Assembly (NCBI GenBank): GCA_951804985.1
Contig: OX638135.1
Location: 37,595,024-37,659,023 of the forward strand
Length of the DNA stretch: 64,000 nucleotides
Source: Dryomyza anilis
Lineage: Eukaryota; Arthropoda; Insecta; Diptera; Dryomyzidae
Reading direction: 5' to 3'
The stretch's first letter is position 1; the number at the start of each line of letters is the position of its first letter. The notes below the pieces were generated by a model. That model made no database searches, was not told the DNA's origin, and saw only the letters and a program-made list of their open reading frames with translations. A program made the position numbers and the translations under genes. Of this stretch, positions 11,230 to 21,523 are shown piece by piece.

Positions 11230-11840
11230 AGAATCTTTTTTTGCAATATTTAATTTGTCGATTATATTTTTAATATGATCTCTAAATATAAATTTTGCAT
11301 CAAGACAAAGACCCAAGTAGTTTACATCATTCGACCATGTTATTTCTAGACCACCAATATTAAGTTTTGTGTTGGGGTAGAAGCACAACTTTCTTCTTCT
11401 TGTAAAAAAGATTGCTTGCGTTTTTGCACCATTTACTTTAATTTTCCATTTAGAAAAGAATGCTATTGTATTATCAAGTGTACATTGTAGTTCAATAACA
11501 ATTGCGTTACCAAATACATGTGAGAAGTAAATTCCAATATCGTCAGCATAAGCAGCATAATTTAACACAAAAATTTCTTTTGTACAGAAAACTTTTTATT
11601 TATTTGATGAAAAATGTAGGAAATCTAAATTCAATAAGTTTATAAATTAGACCACTGTGCCAGACAGTGTCAAAAGCTTTCTCAACGTCCAACAGTACGA
11701 GTGCAGTAGACCTTTTAACAGTAAAGTTTCGTTTCACGTGATTATAAATTCTTTTAATTTGATGCACAGTACTGTGAAATCTTCTAAATCCAAATTGTTC
11801 TTGTGGTACAATATTATTTGTATCTACTCTGCAGTGTAAA
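11230..11840 (-). pseudogene. Non-LTR reverse transcriptase fragment, palm to C-terminus
   Basis: A minus-strand Jockey/CR1-type RT. The first frame gives VPQEQFGFRRFHSTVHQIKR and ALVLLDVEKAFDTVWHSGL (about 11835-11620), the FGFR...H.t..qi and DveKAFDtVWH signatures. After stops and a frameshift near 11565, the catalytic YADDIGIYF box appears, followed by NGAKTQAIFF and VNYLGLCLDAKFIFRDHI. The frame then runs without a stop into a virus-like ATPase near 11229. The element is truncated at both ends. Confidence 0.78.
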
Positions 11841-12089
11841 GGACTAGTTGTATACTAGTATTGGTCTAGTTCTCAGTAGACACTCAACTAGACCGAATTC
11901 GACCCCATTTTCATACAATGAACTGTAATTTTTTCAATGCTCATGTCCTACGATGTGTCAATTGTCCCCTCTTGCATTACATTTAAGTAGTTTTTAATCT
12001 AGTTTCTTGTAACCAGTCTATAGACTAATTTTTTACAGTCAATCAATAAACTAGTTCTTTTAATCCTACTTTAATAATATAATAGTTTG
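11841..12089. other. Spacer with repeated CTAGT motifs
   Basis: Several copies of (A)CTAGT(T) lie between 11835 and 12060. No gene. Confidence 0.3.
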
Positions 12090-12290
12090 GCGCTACAGTC
12101 CTGTATAGAACTTCGGCCGAGCTCTCTTCACCATTTTGAGCTGTGCGTATTATATTTGTACTCAAAGTGGTGGGACCTACAGTTTATTGCCGAATCCGAA
12201 CGGCGGGTGAGAGCTTTTCATAGGCAATGTTTTACTCTCGTAGGTTTGCCATTTACTGCCGAGAGGTAGCGCGGTATAGAAAAATGTGTC
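12090..12290 (-). mobile_element. tRNA-derived SINE, copy 2 (body only)
   Basis: This is the same body as at 7645-7815: GGGACCTACAGTTTATTGCC, the GCCGAATCCGAACGGC palindrome, CTCGTAGGTTTGCCATTTAC and GAGAGGTAGCGCGGTATAG. It carries about 70 bp more on the distal side (TATAGAACTTCGGCCGAGCT) but lacks the tRNA head. Confidence 0.65.
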
Positions 12291-13516
12291 TATACGTTGC
12301 CGTTAGTAAATATAACGTCTGAGCGTACGTATTTTACAAACACTGTTTTTAATTGTGTGTCTTTTTGTTAATAAGCTTATTAACAAAAATAAAAAAAGTA
12401 ATTTGAAAACATTTACGAAATGGTTTGAAATTTTTTATTAGTAAGCTTATTCAGAAATCTGAGTGTGCAAACCTTTACAAACATGTTTATTGGGATGCAC
12501 TAAGAAAACATGATGTTTATGAAAGTCTTGCTGCAACTATCCTTTTAAATTTACGCCTTGTAGCAAATATTCAAATATTCAATAAAGTTGCAGCAAAACT
12601 ATTAATATTTTTTAAATATGACGTATATTCAGATAGTTACGAGATGTTTGCCACAACAGCAATAAAAATTGAGATATTTACAATTTTTGAGGTATTTTGA
12701 CATTTGACTACCGTAAAAAGTGAAAATGGCGTACTTTTTCCTTACGCTCGATTTATCCACAACAATGAAGTAAATCTAATGGTGTAAAAAAGTGCCTACT
12801 CAAATATTACATTTTAATGGTAAAAGTGAAAATAAAATATCCTGTGATTTAAATTATCAACACGTGATGGAAAATATTTCTTTTCTGAGTTTACTTTGAT
12901 GATAGCGTCGCCGGTCGGACTTGGTTCTTCTGCGAAGAAATCTCAAGTCGTTGTGCAATTTTGGCTTCGAAGGATTTAAAAAGACGATGGCATGTATACC
13001 AGGATGTACCATGTACCAGGATACTGTTTTAATTCTAGAATAAATAAAAATTCATTTGATTCATTTTCTTTCAATTCAATAAAAAAATACTCCGCGAATT
13101 CTAATGGAGTATCTTTTCCAAATATTCATCAACTATCTTCCTATTTGTCAGATGTTTAATTGATGGTTGCTATAGATAATCGTAAATTCGAAAGATGGTT
13201 GCTAGCAATATTTATCGTATTATGACGGATGTTTGAGTGATGGTTGTCTCAAATACAATTTAAATAATTTGTAAATAACTTGATATTTAGGGCTGTGATA
13301 TTTCTGGCAATCATCTTTGTTTTCTTAGTGTGGGTATGAACCCAATATGCCATCCCAACTAGAACAAAATACGAAATGTTATCTTTGCGACTATCGTTTT
13401 TCAGGTGGCTTAAAGGTTATTACAAAAGTTATCTGTTAAGCATCGTATAGATATATCTGAAAGGTTACTTTTTAAAGCAAACAAATCGGGATAATACCCA
13501 CATAGTGGCACCTCTG
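12291..13516. other. AT-rich spacer, no gene seen
   Basis: A 91-aa plus-strand ORF at 12425-12700 resembles nothing I know and is low in complexity. At about 12968-13025 a stretch repeats ACCAGGAT/ATGTACCAGGATAC. This is the left flank of the older LTR element. Confidence 0.35.
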
Positions 13517-13520
13517 AACT

Positions 13521-13563
13521 TGTTATGTCCTCCTTTGTCATCGTTTCCGTTGTGGCCATCCAG
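13521..13563 (-). repeat. 43-bp LTR 3' end, inverted
   Basis: This is the reverse complement of the last 43 bp of the LTR that ends at 33304 (terminus GGACATAACA), with one visible substitution. It is immediately preceded by AACT. Confidence 0.7.
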
Positions 13564-14165
13564 TTAGGTCTGTAACGTTTTCCTATTGCATTTTTTTGTT
13601 TTTCTTTTTATTTGTTTGACAAAAAAAAGGATTTTTTTTTTGTTTTGGGTTCGCTGGTAGTGACTGAAAATTGCAAAAATTTCATTAGACGTACTGAACA
13701 AATAATTTTTGGTTTGCGTCCAAAAATTGATTCATCATCTAACAATTAACTATTACATTATTATTTCCTTGCGGTTATCGCACTACTAAAAGGTATATAT
13801 ATATTTTTTTTTTTTTTTAACCTTCGGTTGCCATACATTTTCGGATAATACTTCAGATCCATGCCAATTTCCGGTATGGCTATTATCCTTTCTACAAGGT
13901 CGCACAAAAGAAAACGTATTTTTTTATTACTGCTCGGAGTCTATAATGCGATTCATTACACTCGTGCTCGGTTCACGGCATAGGCTATGCCGTGAACCAA
14001 CAAATACTTTTGTATTGTTGTTGCAACATTTTCGTCGATCCATGTCACGTTGCAGGTTACTGTGCGATTGACTTAAAAGTATGCTCTCAGACACGATATT
14101 GAAACACTGCGACATGACATGCATCCATTATTTGTCCAACTTGGATTATTGATTGGGCGCCATAT
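13564..14165 (-). other. Inverted leader with tRNA-Lys primer-binding site
   Basis: Read on the minus strand, the LTR end CATAACA (14172-14166) is followed after 3 nt by TGGCGCCCAAT (14162-14152), the same primer site and spacing as in the younger element. The sequence then runs as a noncoding leader to the 43-bp LTR end. A CACGGCATAGGCTATGCCGTG palindrome sits at about 13975-13995. No gag follows in this orientation. Confidence 0.6.
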
Positions 14166-14465
14166 TGTTATGTCCTCCTTTGTCAACGTATCCGTTGTGG
14201 CCATCCAGCCAGCTCACGGTTCAAGATCGGGTTCTTAACCGCCACATCGGATCGAGGAGTCAACAATGGGATATAAAAAAAATGGAAGTTACTCTATTCA
14301 CTCTGCCAACAAACCCTCCAAATGGGGAAGGGTGTTAATTCCCCGACGTGCCCTCCCAACTTCGGTCACTACACATCCGGTCCTTTGTTTTTTTTTTTTT
14401 GTGACCCCTGATATGGTCAGCGTTACCTTCCTGTCCTAACTGGAATACACAATGACCCAATACCA
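14166..14465 (-). repeat. Inverted LTR 3' portion
   Basis: This is the reverse complement of about 33000-33304: TGTTATGTCCTCC terminus, ACCGCCACATCGGATCGAGG, the CCAAATGGGGAAGGGTGTTAA block, an A/T homopolymer, then the AGGACAGGAAGG block inverted. The match fades at about 14465, where it meets plus-oriented gag sequence head to head. Confidence 0.75.
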
Positions 14466-14544
14466 TATTTAATAAAAAAAAGGGGGGAATAAGGAAAGGA
14501 AAAAATTTTTTAGAAAATTTATATATGTAATTTAGTGTATCTTG

Positions 14545-14742
14545 TGCAATTTTAAGTTGTGGTGTTACACCACAAGAGCCACGAGAACCAAAAGAAGGCG
14601 TCAAGTATATTTTGACCTTAACCGGTCGTCTCCACAAATTAAGGCAATAAAACCAAATACGCCCAAACGTCACATAATGTCCACAGACAGAGTAGCAGAT
14701 CAAGGCACCTCTGGGCCGTTAGGGGCAGAATATACCGATTGA
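14545..14742 (+). pseudogene. gag N-terminal scrap of older element
   Basis: The plus frame carries a basic RRRQVYFDLNRSSPQ segment that lines up with NINFDLNRTPEQN at the start of the younger element's gag. After about 45 further residues it stops and pol begins at once, so the capsid and zinc-knuckle parts of gag have been deleted. Confidence 0.5.
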
Positions 14743-14743
14743 C

Positions 14744-16686
14744 CAACGGGTGGCAGCGTATTACGAGGCGCGTGAAAGAATCTTCGGAGAGACGCAGCTA
14801 AATGGACGACGTAAGGTATCGCGACGAATCCAAAAGGTGCGCAAGGAGGTTGCAGCAGCAGTGATAAAAACTACCGAGAATGACCCACGTCCCTACGCTG
14901 ACGTAAAAATTGTTGAAGAGGTGCTGCGAGGATTACTCGATACAGGAGCATCGGTCAGTCACTTAGGGCACGGATGCCGAGAGATTGTCGAGAAATGCGG
15001 ATTCGATGTGCATAGATTCTATTCGAACGTGCAAACAGCGAGTGGGCAGAAGCACACAGTAATAGGGCGTGTGGTAGTACCTGTAGAGTATAAAAAGAAT
15101 AGAATTAATATAGAAGTTTATCTATGTCCAGAGTTAGCACAAACCTTGTATCTAGGCATCGATTTCTGGCGCGCCTTTGGTTTAGCATCAGAAGTCATTG
15201 GTGTGGCTGAGCTGGAAATCAGTAAATTAGCACATTCTCTTCGCGACACCGATGAAAACGCAGATCCGGCGTGCCACATTTTAACATCCGAACAACAGCA
15301 GAGTCTGGAAGAAGTAAAAAGTAAATTTAGAACGTTTGGACAACATGGCCTTGGGCACACAAACATAGAAAAACATACAATCAAGCTAGTGGAAGGGGCG
15401 AACCCGGTTAAAGACCGGCATTATCCAATATCCCCGGCGGTGCAGGAAGTCGTATATGCAGAGGTCGACAAGATGCTCGAACTAAATGTAATTGAAGAAA
15501 GCGAAGGCGCATGGAGCAACCGAATCACGGTCGTGCGCAAACCTGGCAAGAACCGATTCTGTTTGGACGCACGTAAATTGAACGAACTGACAGTGAAGGA
15601 TGCTTATCCGCTTCAAAACATCGAAGGAATACTGAGTCGCATTGATCAAACACACTACATAAGCAGTGTAGATTCGCCTTTTGACAAATCGAGATGGATG
15701 AAGAAAGCAAAGCATACACGGCGTTCACCGTACCGGGACGCCCGCTATATCTATTTCGCGTAATGCCCTTTGGTTTATGCAACGCAGCCCAGCGTCTGTG
15801 CCGTCTAATGGATAAGGTCATACCGCAGCGCTTAAAATCGAATGTTTTTATTTATTTAGACGATTTATTGATAATTTCCGAAGACTTTGATACGCATCTA
15901 AGGTTCCTGTCTGAAGTTGCTGAGTGTCTACACCGGGCAAACCTAACGATAGGACTAAAAAAATCGCAATTCTGCTTTAAGGAGTTGAAGTATCTGGGGA
16001 TCATTGTGGGGGGAGGTACATTGAAAACAGACCCAGCGAAGGTGAGTGCGATTAAGCAAATGCGTATCCCGAAGTCGACGCGAGAAGTGAGGAGCTTTTT
16101 AGGTACCGATGGCTGGTACCGGCGATTTATTCAAAATTTTGCGTCAGTGTCAGCACCGCTCAGTGACACGCTAAAAAAGGGCATGAAATTCAACATGACG
16201 GCCGTGGCTCTAATAGCGTTTGAGGAATTGAAGCATGCACTCACGACGGCACCGGTTCTCAAGCATCCGGATTTTAAAAAAGGTTATATGTACAGTGTGA
16301 TGCGTCGGACGTTGGTCTAGGAGCCGTCCTGTTCCAGCGAGATGACGAAGGAAATGAACACCCTATTTCATTCTTTTCCCAGAAATTAAATAGTTGCCAA
16401 CGCAACTATAGCGTAACTGAAAAAGAATGTTTAGCAGCGATTCTTGCAGTGAAGAGGTTTCGTCCATACATCGAAATGATGCCCTTCACTGTCATTACAG
16501 ACCACGCGAGCTTAAAGTGGCTCGTGGATGCCGGAAGGGGTTACACATACCCTGATTCAGAAGGAACACGAAAAAAAACGGCTGCGCACGGAGGTATGGG
16601 TAAAACACTACATCGTCTGCGCCGCTTATATTATTGGCCACGCATGACAATTCAGGTTAGAGAATATGTACGACAATGTAAAATTT
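14744..16686 (+). pseudogene. Pol (protease-RT-RNase H-integrase start), older element
   Basis: The pol polyprotein of an Osvaldo/Ulysses-type Gypsy element. Frame 1 (14750-15763) holds the aspartic protease (LLDTGAS, about residue 65) and the start of RT (KPGKNRFCLDARKLN). A small deletion near 15672 and a TGA in place of a Trp codon break it. Frame 2 (15694-16320) has VMPFGLCNAAQRLCRLMDK and the catalytic FIYLDDL box. A second frameshift near 16285 moves to the RNase H part (QCDASDVGLGAVLFQ, SVTEKECLAAI). After ASLKWL the RNase H end and the early integrase are partly deleted, and the zinc-finger region resumes (AAHGGMGKTLHRLRRLYYW) until the younger element interrupts it at QCKI (16686). 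Confidence 0.85.
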
Positions 16687-19028
16687 TGTTGCGTATGACG
16701 GTAGCGAGTCAAAATAATAAAATAAAACGATTTTAAAATGCATTGTATTGGAATTAAATTAAATAAACTTGTGTGATGCGGTGTGCTGACGCAAATGGGT
16801 AGTTAGAAGTAATATCACTAAAAACTGACAAACTGTCAAAAATGTCGAGTCTCGAAAGGGAAATTTGTATTCTGAGAGCGAGTGACACTAGAAGAAGTGC
16901 AGGGGGGTTATATGCTATGGAAGCGAACAGTTTTTGTGTCATCAAAAGGTTATGTACTGAACTGTAATAGGGAAATCGGATCGCTCAGAGTTGTTCGGCT
17001 CGGAGCATAAAAATTATGAAATTTTAGTCTGCTTGTACGCGCAACAGCTAAAAGTCGCGTCGGTCCCAATATAAAAAAATAAAAATTAAATAAAATAAAT
17101 TTTTTGAAAAAAAATCATATAAATGTAATAAACTTAAATTTTTTCGTGTTAGTTTCAAATAAAGATTTTTCTTTTTTTCCTTTTCTGCAGCAAGTGCTTT
17201 GTTAATAATCTGCATTTTTATAAACTTTTATTTAAAAAATCGGAGAATAAACGAGTTTCGGGTTAAATAACCGTAAGTTATATATGTTGCGGTACGCATA
17301 TATATATAATATAAAAATGAATAAAACCGTTTTATAGGAAACAGATTTTGGCGGGACACAGATATATGATTACCGGTCTTCATACCGAAGTTTTTTTTGT
17401 CTTAAAAAAAAAAGGAATTTTGAATGTAAGTATAAAAAAAAAAATAGTTTTTTTTTGTAAATTTTGTGTCGGTGCAGAATGGAATTTCTGTTAATTTTTA
17501 TTTTTATTACTTTTTTGGCAAATACAGTGTGGTCTACAAACTGGAGCGAGGAAGCAAGTTATGCAAGACTGGCTTAGGAAAAGGCAGGAAACGCACAAGT
17601 CCAGATAAGTGGCCACAATTCACCTTTTTTTTATGTTTTATCATAATTCAAATAAATTATATATATATGCATTGGAGAATATTCGTCAGTAATAGAATTT
17701 TGCGAAGTGTCTATTTTTTTTATAATTTTGGATTATCGTTGCCCACATGCGCAATGCTAAGAAAAAAACGGGATACGATATAGTGGCATAAAAAAAAATA
17801 TAGTCACATCTCTAAGAAACGTTTTAATAGTGGATACACGAACCAATTTTCCCGCATGTGGAAGTAGTTCCGTGACGACCGTAGAAAGTTTGATGCGATA
17901 AATATATCCGTTCACGTGCTCAAAAGGGGAAATTTAGCGTAGACATCATAGCGAAGACATCATACAACCGGTTCAACTTTTTCGTTTTGTCTCTGTTATT
18001 GTTTGATGTGTTTTAACAGAGACACATTAAACAATTAATTGCATCTATGTTCGGCGACTGGATTGGCAGAAAATGATAGCCGAAATTTCTGATTAATTTT
18101 TTTTAAGTTATTTTTAATGCTTTTTTTTTTCTTTAATTTTTTTTTTATATTTTTATTCTGATTACTAAGTAATTTATTATTAATAATTTTTTTTTTATTT
18201 TCTCTTATCTTTTAATTTTTTTTTTTGGTTGATAATATTTTTTTTTTTTGTAATAATTTCCATAATTTACCTTTTCTTTTTGAATTTATAAAAAAGGGGA
18301 CAATGAGTCGGTTGTGAAGTACAAACCAGACCCCATATATTTTTTTTTTTGGTTTTATTCCCATCTCAGAGAGCTCTTTTAGATAGGTTGGACAGGGAAC
18401 TATGAACAAGTAATTTTTTTTTGTCGTATTATATGAAATGATGAATTAATGAATTATGGGGATTAAATAGTTTGAAATATTTCTATTCGAGATTAACTAT
18501 ATATTTTTTTGGTTATTTATTTAAATTTTCTTTTCTTACTTTATTATCATTTATCTATATTTTTTTTCCTCTCTAATTTAGTTTAATTTTGGTAGAGATT
18601 TTTTTTTTGTAGAGTTAAAGTTTTTTTCTTTAGGAATAAATAAATAATTTGTTAATTTTGATAATGAAATGAATACAAAAGTTAATGATTTTTTTTTTGA
18701 TTTCGAAGAAATTTTGATGGTTTGAAGATTGTCAAGTATGATGAATTAAGCGGTTAGGTTATGGGGGGGTGAAATTTGGTAGGGATTGGTAAGTGGGCAA
18801 GATTTGGTTGTGTTGGGGTTTTGGGAGTGGCATTGAAGGATAAATATGGAGAAAGATTTTTTTTTATTGTTTAGAGAAGAAAACTAATAATAAAGTTTCA
18901 CTTCCGCCGGAAGTGAAATGATTGTGAGACCCCTCGATCCGACATGGCGGGTTAGATGACCTATCCCCTGAAACCGCTAGCTAGCCGAGGCGGGCCATGG
19001 TCGGATACGATGGCTAGGGGTCATAACA
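16687..19028 (+). repeat. 5' LTR of younger element
   Basis: A 2342-bp LTR from TGTTGCGTATGACGG to GGGGTCATAACA. It holds long T- and A-rich tracts and several AATAAA signals. A TATA-rich step at about 17278-17312 is a possible promoter, not proven. Compared with the 3' LTR it keeps a 38-bp segment near 17339 and a roughly 45-bp segment near 18572 that the 3' LTR lacks. An inner TTTCACTTCCGCCGGAAGTGAAA palindrome lies near 18896-18918. Confidence 0.92.
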
Positions 19029-19031
19029 ATA

Positions 19032-19042
19032 TGGCGCCCAAT
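19032..19042 (+). promoter_or_regulatory. Primer-binding site, tRNA-Lys type
   Basis: TGGCGCCCAAT begins 3 nt after the LTR end. The first 10 nt are complementary to the 3' end (with CCA) of animal tRNA-Lys(CTT), recalled from memory. Drosophila gypsy also uses tRNA-Lys. It primes minus-strand DNA synthesis. Confidence 0.85.
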
Positions 19043-19783
19043 TTTAAACAAAAGGATGGCTTAGAATTGCTCCTTTTCAGTTTTTCATGCGGACAATGTC
19101 TTAGCGAAAATGGTAAAAGTTTCACTAATTGCATGCCGCCATGGAAAGCTGAAGATGAGGCAATTCGAAGCAAGGAAGAAAACAAGTGCTTTAGAATCCT
19201 CAGAATTCCTTGGTTTAGTGACCTGGTATAGCTGAAAGTAGCTGGATGCCAGCAGCACTAATGAAAAGGAGTAACTTGAAAAAAAAAAGAGAAGATTCTA
19301 AGTACAGGAGTGGCCCCGATGACTTAGTTTCTAATTTTTTATTTATATAAAAGCTAAAAGCATCGTGCTCACGTGAAAACATTGTCGAGGACAATGGAAC
19401 AGAGGTAGAAGCATTTACAGATGACCTTATAAAGTAGGTAAATAAGATTGTAAGATGCATTCGGTAAAATGCGATCTACCAGCATGGTTCATAGCCTAGT
19501 TGCCAATAATAGTAGGCGACTATGAGGTACGAGGATATAGGAAATGAATGCACACTAGTCCAACACACAAAAAAAAAAAGAGAAAATATAAATAATCTTT
19601 GCTCCAAAACGAAAAGTTAAATGAAACCCTATCATATACCCCCCTTTTTACTTACATATATTTATTGTTTTTTTTTTTTGGTTTGAATAATTTTTTTTGA
19701 GGATCAATATATATTCAGATATATATAGATATCTTACCTATATCTAGCGGAGACTTCACATGAAATAATAATTTAAATTTATA
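19043..19783 (+). other. 5' leader of younger element
   Basis: About 740 nt of untranslated leader between primer site and gag, which would normally carry the packaging signal. The short ORF spanning the LTR-leader junction is not supported. AT-rich with T tracts near 19670. Confidence 0.7.
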
Positions 19784-21523
19784 ATGAATGAGGCGGAAAA
19801 GAGCCGCAAAGCAATAAAAATAAGCAGGAATATAAATTTCGATCTAAACCGAACTCCAGAGCAAAATTTTGAATTTATTGATCTTTCGCGAACTATTAAT
19901 AGACCCGGTAGGACACAGAACGTAGTTATGCCGGAAGTAGGCGTAACGGGAACAATTCCTAAACAGGCGCAAACCGTTGCGTCTCATGGAACACAAGCGG
20001 TATTGAATGTACTGCCACAGTTAATGGGGGACACGGCGTCAGGAGGTGTAGATCAGGTTGAGACCGAGCAAGGTCATTGGATAGAAAAAAAAAGGATGGA
20101 AAAGAGGATTGAGGAACTCGAGGAAAGATTGAGGCGGATGGCCGGACGATTAAGTCAGGTCGGTGATGAGTCATCTAAATCAACAAATTTGAAGCTACCG
20201 AGTAGTATAGTAGATCCCGGGGTGAATGTAGGAGCGGCGTGTTTTCCAGACCCTGCACTAAATTACCTAGGGGACAATAACAATAATTATCAAAATAAAA
20301 AAATTAATAAGGATAAAAGTACTTACCCAAGGTATCTGAATCCAAGATTTAATCGGCCACAACAGCATTGGCAGAGTCGCCATCAACCAGTAGAAATCGG
20401 TCAAAATCAATACCAGCACGAGGAACGACAACAGTTGCACGATCGTAATCGAGAGCCATACGGGGAGCGCTACTGGCAGCGACCAAATAATCCGGTGCAG
20501 CCAAGGATGCAAGAAAATCTGACGCAGCATCATTATGGTCAATACTTCAGCTCTGTAACTGGTTCAGCGCGAGTAGACAAGTGGGGCGTGGTCTTTGATG
20601 GCAACCGCGACGCATTATCCATCGAGGATTTCATCTTTAGGGTGGAGCACCTTCAAGCGCAGTATGGCTGTTCCTGGACGGAGGTATTGCGAGATTTTCA
20701 TCGTCTCATCGCCGGAGAAGCCAGAGAGTGGTACTGGCTACACATTAAGACCAACCGTGTGCATGATTGGGCAACTTTGCGTCATGCGTTGCTCCGCCAA
20801 TATAAGAGCAACCGCTCTGACTATGAGGTGACTCGCGATCTGTTCGAAAGGAAGCAAAATCCAGGGGAAAGCGTGGATGCGTTCTTCCATGTGATGGGCA
20901 AGCTGCGGGCAAAGCTGAAACAACAAATGTCAGATTATGAGATGGTGAAAATAATAAAAAGAAATTTAAGAGAAGGCTTAGCTCGAATCGTCTATCCAAT
21001 GGCGATCCATTCTGGGGAGGTGTTGCGCGACGAATGCAACGAGGTGGAGTACAGTTTTCCACGGCGTGAGGTGCGTTCCAACCAGCCGCTTCCGGTTAGG
21101 TATACGCAGGGCACCCGTAACCACAATGTAAGCGAAATCGTAGAGGGTGATGACGGCTACTACCATTATGATGAACATGTAATCGAAGAAATACAGGTGG
21201 GCCAACCCAGAAACACTCGGCCGCAGCACCAGGTGCAACGGGTGCTAATCTGCTGGAACTGCCGTCAGCAGGGGCATGTTTATATGGACTGCCAATCGCT
21301 TGAGCGTAGCGTTTTTTGCTACAAGTGTGGATTAGCAAACACCATTACTCCCAGGTGTCCTAATTGTCAGGTGGGAAACGGGAGGAGGAACGTGACGCGA
21401 GCGGAAGAGTCACGCTCCACACAACCGTCCGCACTGCAGCACGAACATACTACGCAGGTTCAACAACAACAAATGCAACAGCAACAGGTGCGGCAACCAC
21501 AAGTGCAACTGCAGCCACAATAA
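19784..21523 (+). CDS. gag: Gag polyprotein, intact (579 aa)
   Basis: The structural protein that forms the virus-like particle and binds the genomic RNA in the cytoplasm. Starts at ATG 19784 (MNEAEKSRKAIKI). Visible parts: a coiled-coil-prone KKRMEKRIEELEERLRRMAG (about residues 103-122), an Asn/Gln/Arg-rich linker with polar repeats (165-255), a capsid-like region from about residue 267 (VVFDGNRDALSIEDFIFRVE, then REWYWLHIKTNR and ERKQNPGESVDAFFHVMGKL), and nucleocapsid zinc knuckles at about residues 490-528: a clean CCHC (CWNCRQQGHVYMDC) and a second Cys-rich box (CYKCGLANTITPRCPNC) with the His missing. The C-terminus is Gln-rich from CAA/CAG codons. The capsid segment closely resembles the Osvaldo/Ulysses clade. 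Pol lies in the -1 frame and overlaps the last 150 nt. No frameshift or stop is seen, so this gag could still be made. Confidence 0.9.
   Translation: MNEAEKSRKAIKISRNINFDLNRTPEQNFEFIDLSRTINRPGRTQNVVMPEVGVTGTIPKQAQTVASHGTQAVLNVLPQLMGDTASGGVDQVETEQGHWIEKKRMEKRIEELEERLRRMAGRLSQVGDESSKSTNLKLPSSIVDPGVNVGAACFPDPALNYLGDNNNNYQNKKINKDKSTYPRYLNPRFNRPQQHWQSRHQPVEIGQNQYQHEERQQLHDRNREPYGERYWQRPNNPVQPRMQENLTQHHYGQYFSSVTGSARVDKWGVVFDGNRDALSIEDFIFRVEHLQAQYGCSWTEVLRDFHRLIAGEAREWYWLHIKTNRVHDWATLRHALLRQYKSNRSDYEVTRDLFERKQNPGESVDAFFHVMGKLRAKLKQQMSDYEMVKIIKRNLREGLARIVYPMAIHSGEVLRDECNEVEYSFPRREVRSNQPLPVRYTQGTRNHNVSEIVEGDDGYYHYDEHVIEEIQVGQPRNTRPQHQVQRVLICWNCRQQGHVYMDCQSLERSVFCYKCGLANTITPRCPNCQVGNGRRNVTRAEESRSTQPSALQHEHTTQVQQQQMQQQQVRQPQVQLQPQ
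21373..21432 (+). promoter_or_regulatory. -1 frameshift signal: slippery heptamer plus H-type pseudoknot
   Basis: GGGAAAC (21373-21379) sits in the gag frame as GTG GGA AAC, the G GGA AAC arrangement required for -1 slippage and the heptamer used by some retroviruses at gag-pro. An 11-nt spacer follows. Stem 1 is CGTGAC (21391-21396) with GTCACG (21409-21414). Stem 2 is GCGGA (21401-21405) with TCCGC (21428-21432). Loops are 4, 3 and 13 nt, a standard H-type geometry. After slippage, ribosomes enter the pol frame (CGG GAG GAG GAA). Confidence 0.75.

Noticed and set aside
12087..12269. 60-aa ORF at 12087
   Set aside because: Lies inside the SINE body.
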